This document shows, one piece after another, positions 47,201-58,966 of a stretch of 64,000 bases of DNA; the stretch's first letter is position 1, and every line of letters starts with the position of its first letter. Location of the stretch: positions 1 to 64,000 of the forward strand of contig NZ_BAGH01000160.1 in NCBI RefSeq assembly GCF_000308715.1, written 5' to 3'. The DNA is from Nocardia tenerifensis NBRC 101015 (lineage in GTDB: Bacteria > Actinomycetota > Actinomycetes > Mycobacteriales > Mycobacteriaceae). The notes under the pieces are model-generated. The model was not told where the DNA came from. It made no database searches and worked only from the letters and a program-made list of their open reading frames with translations. Made by a program: the position numbers and the translations under genes.

Positions 47201-47317
47201 CACGACGGAGCCGAGCGTCAGCGGGGCGCAGTCGTGAGCGAGCGTCAGCGAGTGAACCGAGGGTGCAGCGTGCGGACGCGCACGACGGAGCCGAGCGTCA
47301 GCGAGGCGCAGTCGTGA
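47201..47317 (+). repeat. 37-bp direct repeat, 80-bp period, between argF and argR
   Basis: The unit starting CACGACGGAGCCGAGCGTCA and ending GCGCAGTCGTGA occurs at 47201-47237 and 47281-47317 with a single G/A difference. Each copy ends in a GTG; the second GTG (47314) is the argR start, and the first (47234) is out of frame with it. Smaller echoes of GAGCGTCAGCGAG lie between them. Confidence 0.85.
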
Positions 47318-47829
47318 GTGTCGGCCACTCGGAACCCGGCAAGTCCGGCCCGGAGATCGCGCGCACCCGGGCCGGCCGGCAGTCCCGCATCGTCGAACTG
47401 CTGACGGCGCACGCGGTCCGCAGTCAGACCGAACTCGCGGCGCTGCTGGCCGCCGAGGGCATCGAGACCACCCAGGCCACGCTGTCGCGTGATCTGGACG
47501 AACTCGGCGCGGTCAAGCTGCGTGCCGCCGACGGTGGCGCGGGCGTCTACGTGGTGCCCGAGGATGGCAACCCCATCCGCGGCGTCATCGGCGGCACCGA
47601 TCGCCTGGCGAAACTCCTCGGCGACCTGCTGGTCTCCACCGATCACAGCGGCAATATCGCCGTCCTGCGCACTCCGCCGGGCGCGGCGCACTATCTGGCC
47701 AGCGCGCTGGACCGCGCCGCGCTGCCCTACATCGTGGGCACCATCGCGGGCGACGACACCATCGCCGTCATCGCCCGCGAGCCGCTGACCGGCGCCGAAC
47801 TGGCCGCGAAGATCGAGGAGATCGCCTGA
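47314..47829 (+). CDS. argR: arginine repressor (ArgR)
   Basis: This 171-residue regulator has the ArgR winged helix with [16 protein letters not shown] (Ser58-Arg59 in the recognition region) and the C-terminal arginine-binding, hexamerising domain with [13 protein letters not shown]. With arginine bound it would repress argC and argG through the ARG boxes at 41735 and 48137. GTG 47314 lies at the end of the second repeat copy; the frame extends upstream to 47176, but that part is Arg/Ser/Glu-rich. Confidence 0.94.
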   Translation: MSVGHSEPGKSGPEIARTRAGRQSRIVELLTAHAVRSQTELAALLAAEGIETTQATLSRDLDELGAVKLRAADGGAGVYVVPEDGNPIRGVIGGTDRLAKLLGDLLVSTDHSGNIAVLRTPPGAAHYLASALDRAALPYIVGTIAGDDTIAVIAREPLTGAELAAKIEEIA

Positions 47830-47835
47830 CCGAGG

Positions 47836-47994
47836 TCAGGAGAACGGGTACTGGCCGCCGCGCGGCGCGCCGTTGCCCGGCGTGCCGACGTTGATGATGT
47901 CCTGGATGAGGTCGACGACCGCGCGGCCGACGTCGAGGACGTCGTTGCCGAGGGTGCTGAACTCTCCCGCGACGAGGTGTAGCAGTGCGTTCAT
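47836..47994 (-). CDS. 52-residue peptide between argR and argG
   Basis: This small protein from ATG 47994 has an amphipathic helical part (NALLHLVAGEFSTLGNDVLD then VGRAVVDLIQDIINVG) and a Gly/Pro-rich tail. AAGGA stands about 9 nt upstream. It lies on the strand opposite the arginine genes, with its stop 7 nt past the argR stop. No family is known to me. Its composition and ribosome site support a real small gene. Confidence 0.5.
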   Translation of the reverse strand: MNALLHLVAGEFSTLGNDVLDVGRAVVDLIQDIINVGTPGNGAPRGGQYPFS

Positions 47995-48136
47995 GACGTC
48001 CGTCCTTCTACCCGCCCGACGATTCCGCTCCCAGGGTCGCACACGGCGCAACGGCGCGCCAAGAGGGTAATTCGCTTGATGTGCACGGGCTTTCGTGAAC
48101 GACAGGCGGCGGTGGCGACGGTCACCGGACCCCCGT

Positions 48137-48169
48137 TGTGAATGGGCTTGCATCATCGTGCATAATCAT
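48137..48169 (+). promoter_or_regulatory. argG promoter with ARG box
   Basis: This block matches the argC block at 29 of 33 positions, including TGTGAATG, TTGCAT (48148-48153) and TCGTGCATAATCAT. CATAAT (48161-48166) is the -10 candidate. Here the mRNA would have a leader of about 80 nt, unlike argC. Confidence 0.75.
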
Positions 48170-48251
48170 TTGCAGGACGCGCGGGCCGCTGTGGCGGGAA
48201 GCCGGTCCGTACTTTCGAACCCGAGCATCGAAACCGAGGAGCACACAGACC

Positions 48252-49454
<1,203 letters not shown>

Positions 49455-49462
49455 GCGCGCCG

Positions 49463-49475
49463 CCCGGCCTCCGGG
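49463..49475 (+). terminator. short hairpin after argG
   Basis: CCCGG (49463-49467) pairs with CCGGG (49471-49475) around CCT, 9 nt past the argG stop. It is weak and may not prevent read-through into the methyltransferase gene. Confidence 0.3.
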
Positions 49476-49564
49476 TGGGTCGACCGGCAATCGGCGGCCC
49501 ACTCGGGAAGCAGTCGTAGTCTCGAGGGCGGTCGAGGAATCGGCTCGACCCGAAGGGAGCGACG

Positions 49565-51906
<2,342 letters not shown>

Positions 51907-51980
51907 GTACACGGATCTGACGGGCCGCCCAGGGACGACGCGCTGGCTTGCTGGTGCGGGGTACTCGTTACGCTGCGGCT

Positions 51981-52304
51981 ATGACCTTGTTGCTGCTCGC
52001 TATCGCCATCGCCTCCGAGGTGACCGCTACTGTCTCGCTGAAGTTGTCGGACGGGTTCAGCAAGGTCGTGCCGTCGATCGTCGTCGTGGTCGGGTATGTC
52101 TGTGCGTTCTGGTTTCTTTCGCAGGCGTTGAAGCGGGGGATGCAGATCGGGGTGGCGTATGGGATCTGGTCGGCGGTCGGGGTGGCGGTGATCGCGGTCA
52201 TCGGGGCGTTGTTCTTGGATGAGCGGTTGACGTTGGTGCAGGTCGGGGGGATTGGGTTGGTGATTATCGGGGTGCTCGCGTTGGAGTTGGGTGGGGCGCA
52301 CTGA
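51981..52304 (+). CDS. small multidrug resistance (SMR) efflux protein
   Basis: This 107-residue protein has four membrane helices and the conserved Glu13 (IASEVTATVSLKLSDGFS) that binds proton and cationic substrate. It has VPSIVVVVGYVCAFWFLSQA and VAYGIWSAVGVAVIAVIGAL as in EmrE and mycobacterial Mmr. It would work as an antiparallel dimer exporting quaternary cations. A long hairpin follows the stop. Confidence 0.95.
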   Translation: MTLLLLAIAIASEVTATVSLKLSDGFSKVVPSIVVVVGYVCAFWFLSQALKRGMQIGVAYGIWSAVGVAVIAVIGALFLDERLTLVQVGGIGLVIIGVLALELGGAH

Positions 52305-52314
52305 CAGTGGACGA

Positions 52315-52349
52315 GCGTGCCGACAGGCCGTGTGAGCCTGTCGGCACGC
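52315..52349. terminator. 14-bp perfect hairpin between convergent genes
   Basis: GCGTGCCGACAGGC (52315-52328) pairs fully with GCCTGTCGGCACGC (52336-52349) across a 7-nt loop, between the SMR and Uma2 genes, and can end transcription in both directions. Confidence 0.8.
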
Positions 52350-52360
52350 CGACTGTGCGC

Positions 52361-52999
52361 TTAGCGAAACTCTTTGGTCTCGAGGTCGAAATCGAACGGC
52401 GCGGGCAGCCGCAGCGAGGTCCCGAACTTGGCCTTGGCGATGTGTTGGTACTCACCGTCGGCAGGCCCCCAGTGGATCGCCACCTCCGCGAAAAGCCGGT
52501 CGACGAGCAAGTACGCCGGGATAGCCGCTTGCGCGTAGGCATCGCGCTTCACGACTCGGTCTACTTCCGCGTCGCGTGCGCCGCCCGAGGTCACTTCCAG
52601 GATCATCAGCACGCCGGACGGATCAGACCACGGCGGCTGATCGAAGAAGTACTCGCGCGGCGCGACCGCACCGTCGACGCGGGCACGGCTCTCCCGGTAT
52701 GCCGGGATCCGGAGTCCGCGTTCGGGTAGCAGGCGCAACTCGGGGCAGTGGTCGCGAATCTGATCGCCGATGAGCATTATGTAGGAATCATGCTCACCAT
52801 CCGGGACCGGAACCACGTAGATCCTTCCATTGATCAGCTCGACGTCAACCTTTTCGGACGATGCGCGCTCCAGTACCCCGAACTCCTCGAGGGTCACATC
52901 GGCGTCCATGCTGCTCATATGCCCAGGGTAACTGGGCGGCGCGGTTTCAGTCCGCTGGTCGTCCGCCAGCAGGTGTCGCGCCGCGGTCCATAGGCTCAT
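52361..52999 (-). CDS. Uma2-family putative endonuclease
   Basis: This 212-residue protein has the Uma2 (DUF820) PD-(D/E)xK-like fold: VDVELINGRIYVV, RVDGAVAPREYF with the acidic residue, LMILEVTSGGARDAEVDR and VVKRDAYAQAAIPAYLLVD. The real start may be one of the Met residues at 52918 or 52909, since the N-terminal 27 residues are unusual for the family. Its biological role (restriction-like or genome maintenance) is unknown for the family. Confidence 0.87.
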   Translation of the reverse strand: MSLWTAARHLLADDQRTETAPPSYPGHMSSMDADVTLEEFGVLERASSEKVDVELINGRIYVVPVPDGEHDSYIMLIGDQIRDHCPELRLLPERGLRIPAYRESRARVDGAVAPREYFFDQPPWSDPSGVLMILEVTSGGARDAEVDRVVKRDAYAQAAIPAYLLVDRLFAEVAIHWGPADGEYQHIAKAKFGTSLRLPAPFDFDLETKEFR

Positions 53000-53334
53000 T
53001 CCCACCCCTCGGATCGCTTCGAACTTGTACGTTCCATTCAGCAACTCCTCCTACTCGACGGACAGGACGGTGGTGCATTTCCTTTGACGTGCGACTTCGC
53101 CAGATGGTTCCCGCGAGGCTGGACGGATTTCAGTACTGAAACCGGAGCGTCGGCGTTCCACTACCCGACACGGTGCGCACTCGGACATTGAGTACATTGT
53201 TTTCGCATCCGGGTAAAGCGATTTCCGTTGCGGCGCTAGCATTTTGCCGAATACGTCCCATGAAGTAGCAAGCGAACGTAGCATCGGGCGATGGATTGGA
53301 CGTTTGCTCAGCTGCGCGTGCGCGGATGTGGCCG
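53000..53334. other. upstream region of the sugar ABC operon
   Basis: These 335 bases between the divergent Uma2 and ABC genes have no gene. They include a perfect 14-bp palindrome (53128-53141). Confidence 0.5.
53128..53141. promoter_or_regulatory. perfect 14-bp palindrome upstream of ABC operon
   Basis: TTTCAGTACTGAAA is fully palindromic and lies about 195 nt before the ATPase start and about 130 nt before the Uma2 start. It could be an operator, but no regulator gene is adjacent. Confidence 0.4.
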
Positions 53335-54138
53335 ATGACCTCGTACGATGCGGCGAAACCGGCCGGCGAGCCGGGCGAATCCGCGGTCGCGTTGCGGGCC
53401 GAGGGACTGGTGAAGCGCTATGGCGGCGTCGAGGCGCTGCGCGGCGCGAATTTTCAGGTGAGCGCGGGCGAAGTGGTAGCGCTGATCGGCGACAACGGCG
53501 CGGGCAAATCGACGCTCGTGAAATGCCTTTCCGGCGCCGAACAGCCCGATTCCGGCCGGATTCTGCTGGACGGCAAGCCGGTGGTGCTGAATACGCCGAC
53601 GGCGGCGCGCAAACTCGGCGTGGAAACGGTGTATCAGGATCTCGCGGTCGCGCCGGATCTGGACCCGCCCGCGAACCTGTTCCTCGGCCGCGAACTGGTC
53701 CGCAAGGGGTTGGCGGGCAAGCTCGGCATGCTGGACCGGACGGCCATGAGAGCCCAAGCGGTAGAACACTTCCGGCGTCTCGGCGTCACCTTGCAGAACA
53801 CCGATGTGCCGATCGGTTCGCTGTCCGGCGGGCAGCGCCAGAGCGTCGCGGTGGCGCGGGCGGTGATGTGGGCGAGCAAGGTGGTGTTCATGGACGAGCC
53901 GACCGCCGCGCTCGGCGTCGTCCAGCGCGAGCGGGTGCTCGATGTGATCCGCCGGGTTCGCGATCAGGGCATCGCGGTGGTGCTGATCAGCCACAATATG
54001 CCGGAGGTGCTGTCGGTCGCGGACCGCATCGAGGTGCTCCGGCTCGGCAAGCGGGTGGCCAGGTTCACCGCGGCCGACGCCACGCTCGAGCAATTGGTGG
54101 GCGCCATGACCGGCGCGCTCGCACAGGAGGAGGCGTGA
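53335..54138 (+). CDS. sugar ABC transporter ATP-binding protein, single domain
   Basis: This 267-residue ATPase has Walker A GDNGAGKST (52-60), the signature LSGGQRQ (163-169) and Walker B VVFMDEPT (183-190). Sequence style (RAEGLVKRYGGVEALRGANF, ISHNMPEVLSVADRIEVLRL) is that of the carbohydrate CUT2/FrcA class, but only one nucleotide-binding domain is present rather than the usual two. It would dimerise. It is followed by its permease and binding protein genes. Confidence 0.93.
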   Translation: MTSYDAAKPAGEPGESAVALRAEGLVKRYGGVEALRGANFQVSAGEVVALIGDNGAGKSTLVKCLSGAEQPDSGRILLDGKPVVLNTPTAARKLGVETVYQDLAVAPDLDPPANLFLGRELVRKGLAGKLGMLDRTAMRAQAVEHFRRLGVTLQNTDVPIGSLSGGQRQSVAVARAVMWASKVVFMDEPTAALGVVQRERVLDVIRRVRDQGIAVVLISHNMPEVLSVADRIEVLRLGKRVARFTAADATLEQLVGAMTGALAQEEA

Positions 54139-54184
54139 TGAGCCACAGAGGCGCAGCCTCGCTCGTCCGGAGACGGGATATCGC

Positions 54185-55246
54185 ATGAGTGAGGTCGAGT
54201 CCGTCGCCGTCGACGGAAAAGACAACGGCAACGGCGCGGTGGATCTGCCGAAACGCACTGCCCTGCAACGCCTCATGGGCGCGAGCACGGTCTGGATCGG
54301 CGTCGTGCTCGTCGCGCTGTGCGTGGTGTTCAGCGTGCTGCGCCCCGACGCGTTCCCCACCCGCTTCACCTTTCAGACGCTGCTGATCGAAACCTCGGTG
54401 CTGCTGGTGCTTTCGGTGGGCATGACGTTCGTGATCATCACCTCCGGCATCGACCTCTCGGTCGGCATGGTGCTGATCTTCGCCGGGGTGATCGGCGCGA
54501 AGACGATGGAGGCGATGAGCCCGGATCAGGACGCGACCAACGCGGGCTGGGGCGTCATCGGCGTCGGCTTCCTGCTCGCCGTTGCGGGCGGGGGTGTTTG
54601 GGGTCTGGTCAACGGACTGCTAGTGGCCAAGGCCAAGATTCCGCCGTTGATCGTCACGCTGGGCTCGTTCGGCGCCGCGCTCGGCGCGGCCCAGCTGATC
54701 ACCGGCGGTGTCGACACCCGCACGGTGCCCGAGAAGCTGCGCAACACATTGGGTTTCGGCACCACCCTGGGCGGCGTGCCGAACTTGGTGCTGGTCGCCA
54801 CCGTGGTCACCGTGCTCGCCGCCTGGGTGCTGCACACCACGCGGTTCGGCCGCTACACCTACGCCATCGGCTCCAACGAGGAGGCCGCGCGACGCTCCGG
54901 CATCGCGGTGACCCGGCACCTGATCACGGTCTACTCGCTCACCGGCGTGCTGGCCGGCCTGGCGGGCTTCATGAATCTGGCCTACTTCGGCACCACCACC
55001 ATCGGCGGGCACACCACCGACAACCTGGATGCCATCGCGGGCGTGGTCATCGGCGGCACAAGCCTTTTCGGCGGCGTCGGCTCGATCGTCGGCACGGTGA
55101 TCGGCGTGTTCATTCCGTCGGTGCTGAAGAAGGGTTTCGTGATCGCGCAGGTGCCGGTGTTCTGGCAGCCGATCGCGGTGAGCGTGGTCCTCGTCGCGGC
55201 GGTCTGGTTCGACCAGCTGCGCCGCCGAGCCCGCGATCGGAAGTAG
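54185..55246 (+). CDS. sugar ABC transporter permease (RbsC-like)
   Basis: This 353-residue permease has about eight to ten hydrophobic helices, with VGMTFVIITSGIDLSVGMVL and IAGVVIGGTSLFGGVGSIVG, the typical CUT2 (branched ribose/galactose/fructose) permease motifs. The gene follows the ATPase by 46 nt. A pore for a monosaccharide or polyol is expected; the substrate is not readable. Confidence 0.94.
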   Translation: MSEVESVAVDGKDNGNGAVDLPKRTALQRLMGASTVWIGVVLVALCVVFSVLRPDAFPTRFTFQTLLIETSVLLVLSVGMTFVIITSGIDLSVGMVLIFAGVIGAKTMEAMSPDQDATNAGWGVIGVGFLLAVAGGGVWGLVNGLLVAKAKIPPLIVTLGSFGAALGAAQLITGGVDTRTVPEKLRNTLGFGTTLGGVPNLVLVATVVTVLAAWVLHTTRFGRYTYAIGSNEEAARRSGIAVTRHLITVYSLTGVLAGLAGFMNLAYFGTTTIGGHTTDNLDAIAGVVIGGTSLFGGVGSIVGTVIGVFIPSVLKKGFVIAQVPVFWQPIAVSVVLVAAVWFDQLRRRARDRK

Positions 55247-55288
55247 GAATTCGACAGTGGAACAACACAATACGGCGGAGGTAGCCAA

Positions 55289-56263
55289 ATGAGGGTGGCG
55301 AAGCGGACAGCGGTGGTGATCGGCGCGATGGTGTCGGTCGGCGCGCTGCTGGTGTCCTGTAGTGGGCAGGTGAGCAATTCGGGCAGCGGCGACAGCAAGA
55401 AGCTGGTGCTGATCCCCGGTGTCGCCGACGAGCCGTTCTACATCTCCATGCAGTGCGGCGCGCAGGACGAGGCAGCCAAGCTCGGCTACAAACTGGATAC
55501 GCAGGCGCCCACCAAGTTCGACGCCGGGTCGCAGACGCCGGTGCTGACCGGCGTGGTGGCGAACAAGCCCGGCGGCATCCTCATCGCGCCGACGCACGCC
55601 ACCGCCATGGCCAACCCGATCAAGCAGGCCAAGGACGCGGGCATCAAGATCGTCGAGGTGGACACCGCGCTCGACGACACTTCCGTTGCGCTGTCGTCGA
55701 TCTCGTCGGACAACAAGAAGGGCGGCGCGCTCGCGGCGCAGACCCTGGCGAAGCTGGTGGGGGACAAGGGCCCGGTGCTGGTGATCAACACCAAGGCGGG
55801 CACGTCGACCACCGACGCGCGGGCGCAGGGCTTCGAGGAGGCGGTCAAGAGCTTCCCCGGCATCACCTCGCTCGGCGTGCAGTACAACAACAACGAAGCG
55901 GCGCAGGCGGCCTCGATCGTGACGGCGACGCTGGCCGCCCATCCGGACCTGGCCGGCATCTTCGCCACCAACCTGAGCTCGGCCGAGGGCGCGGCCACCG
56001 GCCTGCGCAACGCGAACAAACTCGGTCAGGTCAAGCTGGTCGGCTTCGACGCCAGCCCCAAACAGGTCGAGGACCTGAAAGCCGGTACGGTGCAGGCGCT
56101 CATCGCGCAGGATCCGGCGGGCATCGGCGCGAAGGGCGTCGATCAGGCCGTCGCGGCGATCGAGGGCAAGCCGGTTACCCGCACTATCCAGACCGACATG
56201 ATCGCGATCACGCAGGCGGACATGGACGCCAACTCGAAGTATTTCTACAAGCGCAAGTGCTGA
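55289..56263 (+). CDS. sugar ABC transporter substrate-binding lipoprotein
   Basis: This 324-residue protein has a lipoprotein signal with lipobox LLVSC (Cys24), followed by a type I periplasmic binding fold (LVLIPGVADEPFYISMQCGA and later TSSLGVQ-type strands, then LVGFDASPKQVEDLKAGTVQ). It belongs to the ribose-binding/LacI-like class. It follows the permease by 42 nt and completes the transporter. A strong hairpin follows. Confidence 0.94.
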   Translation: MRVAKRTAVVIGAMVSVGALLVSCSGQVSNSGSGDSKKLVLIPGVADEPFYISMQCGAQDEAAKLGYKLDTQAPTKFDAGSQTPVLTGVVANKPGGILIAPTHATAMANPIKQAKDAGIKIVEVDTALDDTSVALSSISSDNKKGGALAAQTLAKLVGDKGPVLVINTKAGTSTTDARAQGFEEAVKSFPGITSLGVQYNNNEAAQAASIVTATLAAHPDLAGIFATNLSSAEGAATGLRNANKLGQVKLVGFDASPKQVEDLKAGTVQALIAQDPAGIGAKGVDQAVAAIEGKPVTRTIQTDMIAITQADMDANSKYFYKRKC

Positions 56264-56277
56264 CGGCCGGATGAGGG

Positions 56278-56306
56278 GCCGACCGGGCGCGCGGCGCCCG
56301 GTCGGC
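56278..56306. terminator. 13-bp perfect GC hairpin between convergent genes
   Basis: GCCGACCGGGCGC (56278-56290) pairs with GCGCCCGGTCGGC (56294-56306) across GCG, with further outer pairing GGATG/CATCC. It lies between the binding protein and ilvA genes, which converge. Confidence 0.85.
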
Positions 56307-56317
56307 ACATCCGAAGG

Positions 56318-57547
56318 TCAATCCGCCACGCGGACAGAGTATTCCGCGTTGGCGAGCGCCTCGAGCACGTCGTCGCGGTGGGTCGGTCCCCGGGTCTCCA
56401 GGGTGAGGGAGACCTCGACTTCGTCGAGCGCCAGCCAGGTTCCGGTGCGGGAGTGGGAGACGTCCACCACGCTGGCTCCGGTCTTGCCGACGACGGCGAG
56501 CAGCGCGCTCAAGCCGCCCGGCCGGTCCGAGATCGTCACGCGGACGGCGAGATAGCGCCCGGCCGCGCTCAGGCCGTGCCCGATCAGCCGGGTGAGCAGC
56601 AGCGGGTCGATATTGCCGCCGGACAGGACCGCGCAGACGGGTCCTTGCAGATCGAGTTCCGTTGCGGCACAGCTCATCAGGGCCGCCACGGCCGCCGCGC
56701 CCGCAGGCTCGACGATCAACTTCGCCCGCTCCAGGCACAGCAGCAGCGCCTTGGACAAAGAGTCCTCGTCGACGGTCAGCATCGTCGGAACATGCTCGGC
56801 CACATGGACGAACGGCACCTGTCCGGGCTGACCGACGGCGATGCCGTCGGCCATGGTCGACATCCGGCCGACCCGCACCGGCTTGCCCGCCGCCAGCGAG
56901 CCGGGCCACGCCGCGGCCTCCTTGGCCTGCACCCCGACCACCCGCACCCCGGGCGCCAGATGATGCAGCGCCACCGCCATGCCGGCGAGCAGCCCGCCGC
57001 CACCGGTCGGCACGAGCACCGTGCCGACGTCCGGGATCTGCTCCAGGATCTCCAGCGCCACCGTCGCCTGCCCGGCCACGATGTCGGGGTGGTCGAACGG
57101 ATGGATGAGCGTCGCGCCCGTGCGCTCGGCGAACTCGATGGCCGCGTCCAGCGCGTCGTCGATGACCTCACCGACCTGCCGGACCTCGGCCCCGTACGCC
57201 TTGGTGGCCGCGAGCTTGGGCAGCGAGGCGCCGACCGGCATGAAGACGGTGGAGGTGATGCCGAGCGAGGACGCCGCCCAGGCCACGCCCTGGGCATGAT
57301 TGCCCGCGCTCGCCGCGACGACGCCGCGCGCCCGATCCCGAGCCGGCAGGTTGGCGATCCGGTTGTAGGCGCCGCGTGGTTTGAACGACCCGGTTCGCTG
57401 CAGGTTCTCGCACTTCAGCCACACCTCGGTGCCCGCGCGCTCGGAAAGCACGCGCGAGGCCACGATGGGCGTCTTCCGGATCACGGGCGCCAGCAACTGC
57501 GCGGCAGCCTCGATCTGCTCGATACCGACCAAGTCCATGGCGCCCAT
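56318..57547 (-). CDS. ilvA: threonine ammonia-lyase (IlvA)
   Basis: This 409-residue PLP enzyme deaminates threonine to 2-oxobutyrate for isoleucine synthesis. It has the Schiff-base Lys56 in GSFKPRGAYNR, the glycine-rich phosphate loop VLVPTGGGGLLAGMA, and a C-terminal ACT-like segment (VRVTISDRPGGLSALLAVVG), the usual isoleucine-sensing region. The start is ATG 57547; MDLVG at 57538 is also possible. The single ACT domain matches the actinobacterial type. Confidence 0.94.
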   Translation of the reverse strand: MGAMDLVGIEQIEAAAQLLAPVIRKTPIVASRVLSERAGTEVWLKCENLQRTGSFKPRGAYNRIANLPARDRARGVVAASAGNHAQGVAWAASSLGITSTVFMPVGASLPKLAATKAYGAEVRQVGEVIDDALDAAIEFAERTGATLIHPFDHPDIVAGQATVALEILEQIPDVGTVLVPTGGGGLLAGMAVALHHLAPGVRVVGVQAKEAAAWPGSLAAGKPVRVGRMSTMADGIAVGQPGQVPFVHVAEHVPTMLTVDEDSLSKALLLCLERAKLIVEPAGAAAVAALMSCAATELDLQGPVCAVLSGGNIDPLLLTRLIGHGLSAAGRYLAVRVTISDRPGGLSALLAVVGKTGASVVDVSHSRTGTWLALDEVEVSLTLETRGPTHRDDVLEALANAEYSVRVAD

Positions 57548-57624
57548 GCTGCCATCCCGGCCTGGATACGTCCCACCATTGCCCGCCGGGTCTGTCTGGC
57601 CGGTGAGACACTTTCCGGCGACGC

Positions 57625-58794
57625 TCAAGCCCGCTTGGCGAGGTTGTGCGCGAGCGCGCCGAGGCGGGACAGGCGGGCGTCGCCCAGGGGCGTGAGGCGA
57701 CCGCCGAGGCGGTTGGTGACGAAGCCGAGCGACATGCCGGTGGCGGGGTCGGCGAAGGCGCCGGAGCCGCCGAGGCCGAAATGGCCGAAGGCGGAGACCG
57801 GGTCGGCCTTCGACGGTTTCATCGGCACGCCGTGGAAGCCGAGCGCCCACGGAACCCGCAGGGCGAGAACATAATCCGGGGTGAAGATCTGACGCTGCGA
57901 CATCAGCTCGATGGTTTCCGGACGCAGCAGTTGATAGTCGTTCAGCCGGCCGCCGTTGGCGAGCGCGCCGTAGAGCCGGGCGATGGAGCGGGCCGTGAAG
58001 ACGCCGTTGAGGCCGGGCATCACCGAGTCATGCAGGCGGGGATCGGAGAGCAGGTCGGCGAAGCCGTTGGGGGTGGTGTCCATCGCGGCCGCGAACCTGG
58101 TCCTGCTCAGGATCCGCGCGCTGCGCTCCCAGCTCAGGCGCGCGACCGTCAACCGGGGAAAGTTGGTGGCGATGCGGCCGCGCTCGGCCTCCGGCACGCG
58201 AAACCAGAGGTCCTCCGCCCCAAGGGGTTCCGCGATCTCGGCGCGCACCACCTCGGTGAACTCGGCACCGGTGACCCGGCGCACGAGCTCGGCGACCAAG
58301 TGCCCGTAGGTGATTCCGTGGTAGCCGCTGGTGACGAGGCGTCGCGGATCCGGGTCCGCCGCCGCCAGCGCCGCGGTCACGGCCGCGTCGTCGAAGAAGC
58401 GCTCGAACGGGCCCGGCAGCAGTCCGCGCAGGCGATGCAAACCCGCACGGTGGGTGAGCAATTCGCGGACCGTGATGCGCTCCTTGCCCGCCGCGGCGAA
58501 CTCCGGCCAATAGCTCGCCACCGGCTCGTCGTAGTCGAGCAGGCCCCGCTCGGCCAGCCGGTGCATTACGGTGCTGGCTACGCCCTTGCTCGTGGAGAAC
58601 GCCAGCGCCATCGTGTCCCGCTCCCACGGCACCTCCGGCCGCGCGAACCCCGCCCAGACATCGACCACCGGCTCACCGTGCAGATACACCGCCAGCGCCC
58701 CACCGCCGTCACCGGCCCGCCGGAACAACCGATCGAACTCGGCGACCAACGTCGCGAACCGGCGATCAACGAACTGTTCTGCCGAAACCGTCAT
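57625..58794 (-). CDS. serine hydrolase, class C beta-lactamase fold (EstB-like)
   Basis: This 389-residue esterase-type protein has the SxxK motif STSK (Ser67, Lys70), a Tyr near GYHGITYGHL (Tyr158) for the YxN role, and the HFGLGGSGAFADPATG C-terminal loop. It belongs to the EstB/LovD-like beta-lactamase family of esterases and peptidases, not to clinical beta-lactamases. It is next to ilvA without coupling. The substrate is unknown. Confidence 0.92.
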   Translation of the reverse strand: MTVSAEQFVDRRFATLVAEFDRLFRRAGDGGGALAVYLHGEPVVDVWAGFARPEVPWERDTMALAFSTSKGVASTVMHRLAERGLLDYDEPVASYWPEFAAAGKERITVRELLTHRAGLHRLRGLLPGPFERFFDDAAVTAALAAADPDPRRLVTSGYHGITYGHLVAELVRRVTGAEFTEVVRAEIAEPLGAEDLWFRVPEAERGRIATNFPRLTVARLSWERSARILSRTRFAAAMDTTPNGFADLLSDPRLHDSVMPGLNGVFTARSIARLYGALANGGRLNDYQLLRPETIELMSQRQIFTPDYVLALRVPWALGFHGVPMKPSKADPVSAFGHFGLGGSGAFADPATGMSLGFVTNRLGGRLTPLGDARLSRLGALAHNLAKRA

Positions 58795-58966
58795 CGGAAA
58801 CCCTCTGTAGTACGTGTATCGAATCAGTACGTGCGACCAACCCACCATTACACGACGCGGCTCCCCGTCTCGATTCGCACACCCGGCCGGTCGGTTCTGT
58901 GCAGTCGTTTCCTGACCGTCACACAGGTGAGCGCAACCGCAACACGCCTGCCCTAGCGTGGCTCGC

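Noticed and set aside
54620..56308. 562-codon open frame antisense to the permease and binding protein genes
   Set aside because: It is a high-GC shadow of two well-supported genes.
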